From Mycoplasmatota bacterium (GTDB taxonomy: Bacteria; Bacillota_I; Bacilli_A; Izemoplasmatales; Izemoplasmataceae), in the NCBI GenBank assembly GCA_030600605.1, contig JAUVLT010000014.1, positions 1-33,280 on the forward strand: a stretch of 33,280 nucleotides of DNA. Direction: 5' to 3'. The notes under the pieces are model-generated. The model made no database searches. It was given only the letters and a program-made list of their open reading frames with translations, and was not told the origin of the DNA. Shown here in pieces: positions 1-8,218 of the stretch (positions are counted from its first letter, which is position 1; each line of letters starts with the position of its first letter). The position numbers and the translations under genes were made by a program.

Positions 1-458
1 AAAATAAATAATATCAAATATATAATGTCTGAAAAATACTAAAAATCTACTGAAAATAATTGCCAAGACAAAGAAATTGAACAAACAAATATTGTATAGG
101 TAAATCAAAATTATGAAAAATATAATAGAAAAAGATTCAAAAGATGACAAATATTCGAAAATTGACACATAGAGTGGTCACTAAATTATTAAGGTTTTTT
201 TAAAAATATAACAAAATATATAATAACGAATATTAAGTGTTTTAGTTTAGAGCGAAAACGATATATTTATAACATCGAAAATAAGTTACAAAACACAAAA
301 TATTTTAAGAATCCATACTCTATCTTCTTTGCGAAAATAAATATTACTATATATAGAATCTTCGGTGATCCAGGTGGATGCTTGAAATTTTTACCAAAGT
401 TTTTGATAGTGTTAAAGACATCATGAAATATGTACATATCCTGGCTCTAATTAATTTC

Positions 459-480
459 AATTTGTAAAATTTTACAAATT
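459..480. repeat. 22-bp perfect palindrome
   Basis: Two 11-base half sites (AATTTGTAAAA and its reverse complement) abut with no spacer. The core TGTAAAATTTTACA resembles the symmetric operators bound by dimeric helix-turn-helix repressors. No gene start lies close by, so the regulated gene, if any, is unknown. Confidence 0.5.
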
Positions 481-584
481 ACTAATTGATTTTTAACAAA
501 TGTATCCTTATGTTTTATTGTAAATCATAAAAGCAAGCGTAACGTTAACAGTATCAAAAAGTTTTTCCATCTTATCGCTTAATA

Positions 585-608
585 GTATCAAATATAATCT
601 TTTGATAC
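585..608. repeat. Inverted repeat GTATCAAA / TTTGATAC
   Basis: An 8-base arm GTATCAAA at 585-592 pairs with TTTGATAC at 601-608 across an 8-base loop. A further direct copy of GTATCAAAA lies at 551-559. There is no T run after the stem, so it is not a standard terminator. Function unknown. Confidence 0.4.
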
Positions 609-1126
609 CCCTAAGAATGAATTCATATTTTTACACGCCTTAGTAAAGCGATCTAAAGATTTTGAAATATTTTGAATAAATATTTAGAATATATATATAT
701 TTAAAGTGAATATTTAAGAAAATATACTGGATATTTTTTCGCGGATACTATGCGTACTACAAACATTAATTTGTTGTTAAGTCCATTGTGATTATATAGA
801 TAAATAATTTAGGCCAATAATTTCAAGTGAATTCTAGTTTTCAAAACATAGTGTAAAAGTGGAGATCATTCTCATATATTATAATTTTCCTTTGCAACAT
901 ATATCTAATTTATTTCACACATAAATATATGTTTTCGATAACTCATTTTATGAGTTTTTCATTATTTTCCGCTATATAAGCATTTCCCTAAAGGGCTCTA
1001 AAATATTCGCTAATTATGTAAATGTTTGATGATTTTTTATATAGATTAAGTATATTCGAGTTTTTAATGATATTCATATTTATATTTAAAATATATTGGT
1101 CAAACACATCCTTACCTTCCGAAGCA

Positions 1127-2617
1127 CTATTGAGCAAGATTAGCTAATAGTTTTTCTATAAATTTATTGAACTGCATTTTTCCTTTTTTCGTTTGCTTAA
1201 ATACTCCTGAATCTTCTATACATTTTACGAACTTTAAAGTGACTTGCTCATTAATAAAATGATCAATCGGTTCATCGTTATATATACTTACTAGATATTC
1301 CACCCATTCCTTGTGAACAATATCTTCTTCTCCTTGAACTTTATGTTTTGTTAAAACTTGTTTAATAATCTCCAATTCATTTTGAAGTCTACCAGGAAGA
1401 ACCGCAAGACCCATTACTTCTATAAGTCCAATATTTTCCTTTTTTATATGGTGATTTTCAGGATGCGGATGAAATATTCCAAGTGGATATTTATCGCTAG
1501 TAAGATTGTTTCTAAGAGCAATATCCAATACATACAAGTTATTTTTCTTTCTTGCAATAGGAGTTATGGCATTATGTGGCGCTTTTGTGAAAGAATATAT
1601 GCCAGCTTCGATATCATTATAATTAACCCAAAAATTAAATAATTTATCAGCCATTTGAATTAATAATTCTCTATTTTTAGATTCAAGTCTAACAACACTT
1701 AACGGCCAATAAAGCTGCTTAATTGATACATCTAATATAGTATGTTCTGAAATAACCTTTGCATCTTCAATAGGAAATCTATATCTTCCTCCTTGATAAT
1801 GCTCATGAGATAGGATAGATCCCCCAACTATTGGAAGTCCAGCGTTAGAACCAAGAAAGTAATGAGGCAGTAAATCTACAAAGTCGAATAACCTCTTAAA
1901 CGTCTCTATTGTCACCTTCATAGGTTCATGTTCTCTCTTAAGAACAATAGAATGCTCGTTGTAATATACATAAGGAGAATACTGAAAATAAAAGTCTTCA
2001 TTATTTAGTTTCATATGAATAATTCTATGATTAGTTCTTCCAGGACTAGAGTCTCTACCATAGAAACCCACTTGTTCTTTGCATAACAAGCACTTTGGAT
2101 ACGATATCGAGTTGTCCTTTCCTTGTAAAACAATGTCCCTTGGGTCCTTTTCGGGTTTACTTAGATTGATTGTCACATCTAAAAGTCCATAAGGAGTGAT
2201 GGATTTCCATTTTATATTCTTTGAAATTCTAGAAGTTTTTATGTAATTACTCTTTTTTGATAACGAATAAAAATAATCTGTTGCATATATAGGACTTTGT
2301 ATAAGTAATTGATTAAAAACTTCATTAAGACAAGAAGGTCTTTGCAAAAATAAGTCCATAATTTGGGCCTCAAATTGATCTCGTTTGGAGATTGTATTGG
2401 GAGAAAATAATCCAAGTCCAAATGCATAATCTAGAATTGGGTCTAATAGCACTGAAGGTTCTTTAACGTCTTTATACTGGACTTCTATGTCAAAATAGTC
2501 GTTAATTTGAAGCAAGTTGGTCAATCGATTAATTGCATAATCATAGTCTTCAATATCAATTAGTTTTTTAAAAAGAGCGTAAGTACAAAGCAACTTAATA
2601 TCCTTATATATTTTCAT
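1127..2617 (-). CDS. galT: UDP-glucose--hexose-1-phosphate uridylyltransferase (GalT, class II)
   Basis: Leloir-pathway enzyme that exchanges UMP between UDP-glucose and galactose 1-phosphate in the cytoplasm. The 496-residue length and overall sequence match the Firmicutes-type (class II) family, which is longer than the E. coli enzyme. The histidine motif HEHYQ at residues 271-275 corresponds to the nucleotidylated histidine region, and a CxxC pair (residues 176 and 179) is present. The ATG has an AAAGGATGG ribosome binding site about 7 bases upstream. galK and galE are not in the window; the nearest upstream gene is a LacI-family regulator 1.1 kb away that could control it, which is inference. 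No clear terminator follows. The family assignment is secure. Confidence 0.93.
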   Translation of the reverse strand: MKIYKDIKLLCTYALFKKLIDIEDYDYAINRLTNLLQINDYFDIEVQYKDVKEPSVLLDPILDYAFGLGLFSPNTISKRDQFEAQIMDLFLQRPSCLNEVFNQLLIQSPIYATDYFYSLSKKSNYIKTSRISKNIKWKSITPYGLLDVTINLSKPEKDPRDIVLQGKDNSISYPKCLLCKEQVGFYGRDSSPGRTNHRIIHMKLNNEDFYFQYSPYVYYNEHSIVLKREHEPMKVTIETFKRLFDFVDLLPHYFLGSNAGLPIVGGSILSHEHYQGGRYRFPIEDAKVISEHTILDVSIKQLYWPLSVVRLESKNRELLIQMADKLFNFWVNYNDIEAGIYSFTKAPHNAITPIARKKNNLYVLDIALRNNLTSDKYPLGIFHPHPENHHIKKENIGLIEVMGLAVLPGRLQNELEIIKQVLTKHKVQGEEDIVHKEWVEYLVSIYNDEPIDHFINEQVTLKFVKCIEDSGVFKQTKKGKMQFNKFIEKLLANLAQ

Positions 2618-3757
2618 TTTTAAACCATCCTTTTTATATTATTAAATCTCTATATGCCAGAGAAAAGAAGTAAAAATACCACTAAACATACTGATAATAC
2701 ATAGTCAAAAATACTATTAAAACCATAAAATAAGTATCTAGATTAAGAAGAAAAATGATCTAAAATAGATTACAAAATAGTAGTATTAAATGATGATAAT
2801 CAACTATTAAAACAGCTAATAATTGCATATATTAATCGAAACATTTGACAAATTTTTTCACAAAATATGTAGAAAATCGTATATACTTTTATGAAGGATT
2901 ACCAACTTTTTTTAGCTCGAACCCTAAAATAATGAAAGGAAATATATGAAAAATAATGAATAGTGAATAAACTACATAAAACAAGAAAATTAAAATATGT
3001 GAAATAGCAATACAGCACTCTCGAATAATAATAATAATTTAATTCGTTTACATATACAACATAATAAATACAAATGCATATCCTGCTTACATGCATAATT
3101 CCCTTATTTTAGCCGTTATCCCTTATACAATTCTTAGTGAAATTAGAATAACAAGTTTAATCTCTCAATACACTTTGCAAAATTCAATCATTATCTCGGA
3201 GGATACTGCCATAGCAATTATTAATAACTATCCTCAATTTAATACTACAGTTACTTTTGAAATATATATATTTATGTCTATTCATAAATATTATTGTATC
3301 CTGAAAACCCATGTTTGAAAATCCTTTCCAGGATAAAAATAATTTTCAATATAATTTCTCTCAACTATTTATCATGATCATAAAGTTTCTTCCCGAATTA
3401 TTATATTGATAATATCAGAATAATGTCATGAAATTTTGATTCAAAAACAAAATCTATATACTTTTTTTAAAATGCGTTCAATTTATATGTAACTCGGCTA
3501 CAAATAATTTTTATAACCACAATTACATTTTTCGGTAGATTTTAGAATTATTTACATTTATAATATTCGAAAATTTCAAATTGGCAATAATTGTGTCAAA
3601 TATCTAGAAAATTAATAAATTTCTAGTATCCATTTTTAAAATGACTTTCACTATTACCCATGATCACTAATATTCAATTGAAATTAGAGCCCGATGTTTT
3701 AGCACATAATTTAAAATAAAATCATAAGATATATTCAGTAAACATTTTAGTAAAGTT
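2618..3757. other. Second gene-poor AT-rich gap
   Basis: No supportable gene. Short open frames at 2899-3096 (minus) and 3091-3318 (plus) overlap each other, have no Shine-Dalgarno sequence, and have unbiased AT-rich composition. The stretch holds small hairpins, for example CTAGAAA / TTTCTAG at 3604-3626, and a symmetric AGTAAA / TTTACT element at 3749-3762 at the end of the LacI-family gene. It may hold decayed sequence, but nothing can be named. Confidence 0.6.
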
Positions 3758-3762
3758 TTACT
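3749..3762. promoter_or_regulatory. Candidate LacI-type operator half-site pair
   Basis: AGTAAA and TTTACT flank a 2-base centre, giving a 14-base near-palindrome at the stop codon of the LacI-family gene. LacI/GalR-family operators are typically symmetric sites of this size, and the same AGTAAA/TTTACT words recur over the promoter of that gene at 4781-4805. Binding is inferred from these patterns only. Confidence 0.3.
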
Positions 3763-4756
3763 TTAATGTTTCCCTAAATACTAATTTAGTAGGCACTATT
3801 TTCTTTATTGGTATGTCTCTACCCTCTATTCTTTCCACTAGAGATTTTAGAGATTGTTCTCCCATAAACTTAGTATATACATGAACCGAACTTAAAGGAG
3901 GAGATGTATAACTAGATGTAGGATTATCATTGAATCCTATAATCGCAATATCTTTCGGAACATTTAAGCCTTTCTCATTTATTGCTCTTAAAGCTCCTAG
4001 AGCAATTGCATCATTAGCACAAAAATATACTTGAGCTTTCGAGCTTTTTTCCAATGCTTCTTTCATTAGTCTATATCCCGAAGCGCTTGTAAAAGATCCT
4101 ATATGAATATATTGTGTTTTTAACATGTTTTTTTGATATAGATAATCTCTAAATACTAATTCCCTTCGCTCTCCAAGGCTCAAACTACTACCAATATATT
4201 CACTACCTCCTATATATCCAATTGTTCTATACTTCTTTTTTATCAAGGCAACTAAAACACTTTTAACGGCATTATTAAAGTCTATAACCACACTATCATA
4301 TATATCTTCGTTTGGACTCGAATCAACAAAAACAATATTTCTAGTAAGCTTTTTGAACCTTTTAATATGAAATGAAAGAAATTTACCAATACATATAATT
4401 CCATCAAGTTTGTCAGACTCTAAAACACGATAATTACCATCATTTTTGTATATTAAAACAGTCTCAAAGTTAGACTTTTGAGCTAGTTCCTGGATACCCC
4501 TTCTCATTTGAACATAATAAGGATCATCATTTTCTTGTTTTAAATCATACCAGTGAATAATGGCAATTTTGTATTTATTGTTTGAGTTAATTTTCACCCT
4601 ATTTCTAGGAGTTTTATAGTTCATTTTTGATGCTTGATTAATGATTCGTTTTCTAAGAACATCACTAACACTTAGTGACTTATCGTAGTTTAAAACTCTT
4701 GAAACAGTTGTAATAGAAACGCCCAATTTATCCGCAATATTTTTTAGCGTTGTCAT
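3758..4756 (-). CDS. LacI/GalR-family transcriptional regulator
   Basis: Sugar-responsive DNA-binding repressor of 332 residues, the usual length for the family. The N-terminal helix-turn-helix occupies about residues 4-25 (LKNIADKLGVSITTVSRVLN), followed by the hinge and a periplasmic-binding-protein-like effector domain containing the typical IIGFNDNPTSSYTSPPLSSV segment near residues 273-292. The ATG has a GAGGTGA ribosome binding site 6-7 bases upstream. Proximity to galT suggests a role in galactose or other sugar metabolism, but the effector cannot be told from sequence. An inverted repeat overlapping its own -10 box suggests autoregulation. Confidence 0.9.
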   Translation of the reverse strand: MTTLKNIADKLGVSITTVSRVLNYDKSLSVSDVLRKRIINQASKMNYKTPRNRVKINSNNKYKIAIIHWYDLKQENDDPYYVQMRRGIQELAQKSNFETVLIYKNDGNYRVLESDKLDGIICIGKFLSFHIKRFKKLTRNIVFVDSSPNEDIYDSVVIDFNNAVKSVLVALIKKKYRTIGYIGGSEYIGSSLSLGERRELVFRDYLYQKNMLKTQYIHIGSFTSASGYRLMKEALEKSSKAQVYFCANDAIALGALRAINEKGLNVPKDIAIIGFNDNPTSSYTSPPLSSVHVYTKFMGEQSLKSLVERIEGRDIPIKKIVPTKLVFRETLK

Positions 4757-4780
4757 GAAATCACCTCATATTTATACCTC

Positions 4781-4815
4781 AGTAAAATTATACCATATTT
4801 TTACTAAAGATTAAA
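4781..4815 (-). promoter_or_regulatory. Promoter and inverted repeat upstream of the LacI-family gene
   Basis: A minus-strand -10 box TATAAT (4787-4792) lies between and partly over two 7-base arms, AGTAAAA (4781-4787) and TTTTACT (4799-4805). The best -35 at the correct spacing (4810-4815, TTTAAT) is weak. Arms bracketing the -10 box are what an autorepressed promoter would show. Confidence 0.5.
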
Positions 4816-4820
4816 GTATT

Positions 4821-5702
4821 TTATCTATAACCATTTAAATCAATTGAAATTTCATTGTTCAAAACTCTTTTAAATCCTTGAAAAATTTCGCAGGTTGCAA
4901 CTGCATCTTCTAAAGCATTATGCATTTGTTGCCCATTTGGCTTAGAATAGAGCTTTAGAGCATTAAAAAGCCCTAGATCGTTTTTCAGATTAAAGTAATT
5001 TTTATGCATTTTTAACAAATTAATGTATCTTGTCTTCCTTTTAAGTGAAGGAACTTTGTTAATTTTGTATGATTCTCTCAATGCAAGAAAATCATTTCTG
5101 CCCCAAACTATAATAGCGGGCGTGTATTTCTCAACCACTTGCTTAAAATGGACGTAAAAATCTTGATAATTTAGCCCGTTATCCACGTTCTCTTGCGTTA
5201 TCTCGAGAAACTTTAGCGTTCTTTTTGTTAACTTTTTGTGTATTGTAGGCCTAATTATTTCGGAGTATTCTTCAATTAAAGTGTTATTATCGTCTACTAA
5301 ATGATATCCTACTTGTATTATTTCTTGAGTAAAATTCTTATCCTGTTTGTAAGGATGCATAGACATTTCTAAATCTAAAAACATTTTAGTATTTAAACTG
5401 TTGATTAAATCTTTTGTTCCTCTTTTTATATTCATTACATCGTAATATATTATGTTTTTCCTATATCTAATCTCCATAATTTTTACAACGTAGTCAATAT
5501 TGAATACTTTTCTACCTTTATAGACTCTACTGTCATCTTCAACGATAAATTGAATGAATCTTAAGATAGATAGATATTTCCCTATTTTGTTAACCATAGA
5601 TCTTTGCAAATAGAAAAAAGATATCCGATTTGATACTCTTAAAGAGATAATTCTGTTTTCCTCATCAATACATACAATTCTTCCGCTTATTAGTTTTTTC
5701 AT
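4821..5702 (-). CDS. DEDDh 3'-5' exonuclease with extra N-terminal domain
   Basis: Predicted exonuclease of the RNase T/DnaQ superfamily, 293 residues. The catalytic domain spans about residues 105-280 and shows the whole DEDDh set: D110 and E112 in FLDLEMS, D204 in WGRND, and H261 and D266 in HNALEDA. It resembles the KapD/sporulation-inhibitor type of stand-alone exonuclease. The first ~105 residues are beta-rich and basic, resemble no domain I recognise, and could form an OB-like nucleic-acid-binding module (inference). It starts 29 bases after uvrC on the same strand; a TATAAT at 5718-5723 in that gap could give it its own promoter, though its -35 is poor. The substrate, DNA or RNA, is not determined. 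Confidence 0.82.
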   Translation of the reverse strand: MKKLISGRIVCIDEENRIISLRVSNRISFFYLQRSMVNKIGKYLSILRFIQFIVEDDSRVYKGRKVFNIDYVVKIMEIRYRKNIIYYDVMNIKRGTKDLINSLNTKMFLDLEMSMHPYKQDKNFTQEIIQVGYHLVDDNNTLIEEYSEIIRPTIHKKLTKRTLKFLEITQENVDNGLNYQDFYVHFKQVVEKYTPAIIVWGRNDFLALRESYKINKVPSLKRKTRYINLLKMHKNYFNLKNDLGLFNALKLYSKPNGQQMHNALEDAVATCEIFQGFKRVLNNEISIDLNGYR

Positions 5703-5731
5703 TTAACCACCTATCATATTATAACACATAT

Positions 5732-7489
5732 TTAATCCTCTTTTAATCTTTCAATTAAATTATGTGCAGCTGTTTTTGTTATACCTAGTTCCATCAATTC
5801 TTCTATTGATGCAAGTTTTATGATATTTACTGATTTATACTTCATTAAAAGTTTTTCTTTTGTTTTTGGACCCACGCTCTCGATGTTATCTAATAGTGAA
5901 TTAAATACACCTTTGCTCCTTACTTGTCTATGGTAATTAACCGCAAAACGATGGGCTTCATCTTGAATTCTTGTAATAAAATGAAAGACATTTGTTTTTT
6001 TGTCTATTTCAATTTTTTCTAGGTTCTCATTTAATAAATAACTAGTTTTGTGTTTATCACTTTTTACAAGTCCAACAATTGGAACCTTCATCTCGAGGCT
6101 ATCTAAAATTTCCTTTGCAGCATTAATTTGTTGGATACCTCCATCGACAACAATAAGATTTGGAAGCCTTAAATTTTCTATTAATACTTTATAGTATCTT
6201 CTATAAATTACTTCCTTAAATGTGTGATAATCAGAAGCTTTTTCATCTAAAGATTTTATTTTATACTTTCGATAGTCTTTTTTAGCTGGTTTCCCGTTAA
6301 TGAACACAACCATACTACTTACAGCATCGGTTCCAAAAAGATTTGAATTATCAAATGCTTCAATGACATATGGTGCAGGTATATGTAATAATTCACCTAA
6401 TGAGTCAACTGATTTTATTGTTCTATCTTGTTCTCTTCTTACTATTTCGGTTTTTTGAATTAAAGCTTCCTTAGCATTTATAATTGCTAAACTCAATAAT
6501 TTGTATTTATCACCTTTTTGTGGTTTAAAAAATTTTGATTTAAGAAAAGCTTCTAATGCACTAGTATCAAAGTCCTTTTGAACAAATATTTCTTTAGGAA
6601 CAATATTTTTTTCATAAAATTGTGCTATATAATCCTCAATTGATTTAAAGGGATCAGAATAATACTCAAATAGAATTTGATGTCTTGCAGATATTTTCCC
6701 ATTTCTAATAAAGAATATTTCTATTGATATTAAATCCTTATTATAATAATACCCTATAACATCTCTATCCTTCAAATCATTTAAGTTTATCCTTTGCCTT
6801 TTAGTTGTTGTTTTTATGTTATTAATTGTACTTTTATATTCTTGCGCTTTTTCATATTCCAATTTATCACTTGCTTCATTCATAAGATGTTCTAGATTAT
6901 GAACAACTTCTTTGATGTTTCCTTTTAAAAATCTCTTTATACTATCAATAATTTGTTGATATTCTTCAACACTAATACTCTTTATACAAGGGGCTAAACA
7001 CTGTCCCATATGATAATATAGACATTCTTGTTTTGGTAATTTTACACATTTTCTTAATGGGTATATCTTATTAAGTAATCTAACCGTATCTCGAGCTGCT
7101 TTCACATTTGGATATGGTCCAAAGAAATTATTAGACTTCTTAGTAATCCTTCTAGTTACAATAAGTTTAGGGTCTTTTTCATTTGTTATTTCAATATATG
7201 GATATGTTTTATCATCTGTCAGCATAATATTATATCTTGGATTGTATTTTTTAATTAGATTAAGTTCCAATAAAAGAGCATCAAGTTCTGTATGAGTTAC
7301 AATATACTCAAAATCATCTATTTCTAGAACAAGACGGCTTGTCTTAGTATTATGATTTCCGGTAAAATAAGAAGCTATACGCTTCTTTAGATTCTTAGCT
7401 TTACCAACATACATGATAACGCCATCTTTATTTTTAAATTGATATGATCCAGGAAGTTCTGGAACGGTTTTTATTTTTTCTTTAAGCAT
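5732..7489 (-). CDS. uvrC: Excinuclease ABC subunit C
   Basis: Nucleotide excision repair endonuclease that cuts the damaged strand on both sides of a lesion once UvrA and UvrB have marked it. At 585 residues it has full family length. The order is the N-terminal GIY-YIG nuclease (about residues 10-90, with YVGKAKNLKKR), four cysteines at 148, 156, 164 and 168 matching the known UvrC iron-sulfur cluster spacing, the UVR coiled coil (about 195-230), the RNase H-like nuclease (about 370-540), and the tandem helix-hairpin-helix at the C-terminus. The ATG has AGGTGAT upstream, overlapping the end of the TetR-type gene 8 bases away, so the two are probably cotranscribed. Confidence 0.96.
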   Translation of the reverse strand: MLKEKIKTVPELPGSYQFKNKDGVIMYVGKAKNLKKRIASYFTGNHNTKTSRLVLEIDDFEYIVTHTELDALLLELNLIKKYNPRYNIMLTDDKTYPYIEITNEKDPKLIVTRRITKKSNNFFGPYPNVKAARDTVRLLNKIYPLRKCVKLPKQECLYYHMGQCLAPCIKSISVEEYQQIIDSIKRFLKGNIKEVVHNLEHLMNEASDKLEYEKAQEYKSTINNIKTTTKRQRINLNDLKDRDVIGYYYNKDLISIEIFFIRNGKISARHQILFEYYSDPFKSIEDYIAQFYEKNIVPKEIFVQKDFDTSALEAFLKSKFFKPQKGDKYKLLSLAIINAKEALIQKTEIVRREQDRTIKSVDSLGELLHIPAPYVIEAFDNSNLFGTDAVSSMVVFINGKPAKKDYRKYKIKSLDEKASDYHTFKEVIYRRYYKVLIENLRLPNLIVVDGGIQQINAAKEILDSLEMKVPIVGLVKSDKHKTSYLLNENLEKIEIDKKTNVFHFITRIQDEAHRFAVNYHRQVRSKGVFNSLLDNIESVGPKTKEKLLMKYKSVNIIKLASIEELMELGITKTAAHNLIERLKED

Positions 7490-7497
7490 ACTATCAC

Positions 7498-8094
7498 CTA
7501 TTTATTTAATTCTGATTTATCTCCAAATAAAGCTATATAAACACTCTTAAAAGCAGAAGAGTAAATATTTGATAACTCTTGTGGTGACTCTTCCTTACCG
7601 CTACGATGCCATCTAGATAATAATGTCCAAGCAGAAGAAGCAACAATTTCCATTGTATAATTCTCTGCCTTTTTGTTTATTTTCACAATAGAATAAAATT
7701 GTTCTCTACGATGATTTATTATTTTTAATATACCAGCTACCATTAAATATTCTAACTTTGTTTTTATCACTGTGTCAACAAGTTTATCTTCTTCATCAAT
7801 TCTTTTGAAAAACCTTTGAATCAAAAATATTTCATCTTCAGGCTCCTCATTTAAAAAATATTCATAAATCGAAACAAAAAAATCCTCAAAAAACATTTTA
7901 ACCTTTAGTTTTACAATATCATCTTTAGTACTAAAGTTACGATAAAATGTTGCTCTTGATATTCCGGCCTTTGTAATTATTTCAGATATTTTAATATTTT
8001 CATATTTTTTCATCTCTAATAATCTGTATAATGCTTCAAAAGTCCATTCTCTGGTATACTTAACTCTCATATCTATCTTCTCATTTTGATACAT
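7498..8094 (-). CDS. TetR/AcrR-family transcriptional repressor
   Basis: Ligand-responsive repressor of 198 residues with the N-terminal TetR helix-turn-helix at about residues 28-62 (core ISEIITKAGISRATFYRNFS). The C-terminal part is the helical ligand-binding region. It has an AAGGAGG ribosome binding site at 8101-8107, 6 bases before the ATG. The gene is divergent from an RND transporter gene, the classical layout for a local efflux repressor, and inverted repeats occupy the shared promoter region. Control of the RND gene and of itself is therefore likely, and uvrC downstream may be cotranscribed. The inducing ligand is unknown. Confidence 0.88.
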   Translation of the reverse strand: MYQNEKIDMRVKYTREWTFEALYRLLEMKKYENIKISEIITKAGISRATFYRNFSTKDDIVKLKVKMFFEDFFVSIYEYFLNEEPEDEIFLIQRFFKRIDEEDKLVDTVIKTKLEYLMVAGILKIINHRREQFYSIVKINKKAENYTMEIVASSAWTLLSRWHRSGKEESPQELSNIYSSAFKSVYIALFGDKSELNK

Positions 8095-8147
8095 AATGTG
8101 CCTCCTTGTTTCATAGAATTTTTATTAATTGAAATCAAGTTGATCCT

Positions 8148-8176
8148 ATTATATCATAACAATAGATATGATACAA
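8148..8176 (-). promoter_or_regulatory. Promoter of the TetR-family gene
   Basis: On the minus strand TTGTAT (8171-8176) and TATAAT (8148-8153) are separated by exactly 17 bases. Both boxes are overlapped by the inverted repeats described separately, which supports autoregulation. Confidence 0.6.
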
Positions 8177-8202
8177 ATGTTGCATTATTGTTTTTTTGTA
8201 TC
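8152..8202. promoter_or_regulatory. Inverted repeats between tetR-type and RND genes (candidate operators)
   Basis: Two perfect inverted repeats overlap here. TATCATA (8152-8158) pairs with TATGATA (8167-8173), and GATACAAA (8170-8177) pairs with TTTGTATC (8195-8202). TetR-family dimers bind symmetric sites in such divergent intergenic regions. Which repeat is the true operator cannot be decided from sequence; the shared bases 8170-8173 make joint or competing use possible. Confidence 0.5.
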
Positions 8203-8218
8203 GGAAGGAGCGTTATGT

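Larger units (their letters stand above)
1..1126. other. Gene-poor AT-rich stretch
   Basis: I see no convincing gene here. Both strands are full of stop codons, and the few open frames of about 30 to 75 codons lack a usable ribosome binding site. The visible structure is a 22-bp perfect palindrome at 459-480, a hairpin at 585-608, and an isolated TTGACA at about 164. It may be decayed sequence or the regulatory region of a gene left of the window; no remnant can be named. Confidence 0.6.

Noticed and set aside
267-437. 56-codon minus-strand frame, plus a 29-codon plus-strand frame at 378-467
   Set aside because: No ribosome binding site at usable spacing, no recognisable family, and both strands are open over the same bases.
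3026-3043. AAT/ATA trinucleotide run
   Set aside because: A short simple repeat in AT-rich non-coding DNA with no sign of function.
2899-3318. Two open frames (65 and 75 codons) on opposite strands
   Set aside because: They overlap head to head, lack Shine-Dalgarno sequences and have composition of random AT-rich DNA.
8168-8218. Upstream ATG extending the RND transporter by 17 residues
   Set aside because: No ribosome binding site precedes it, and it lies within the operator palindromes; AAGGAG points to the ATG at 8219.
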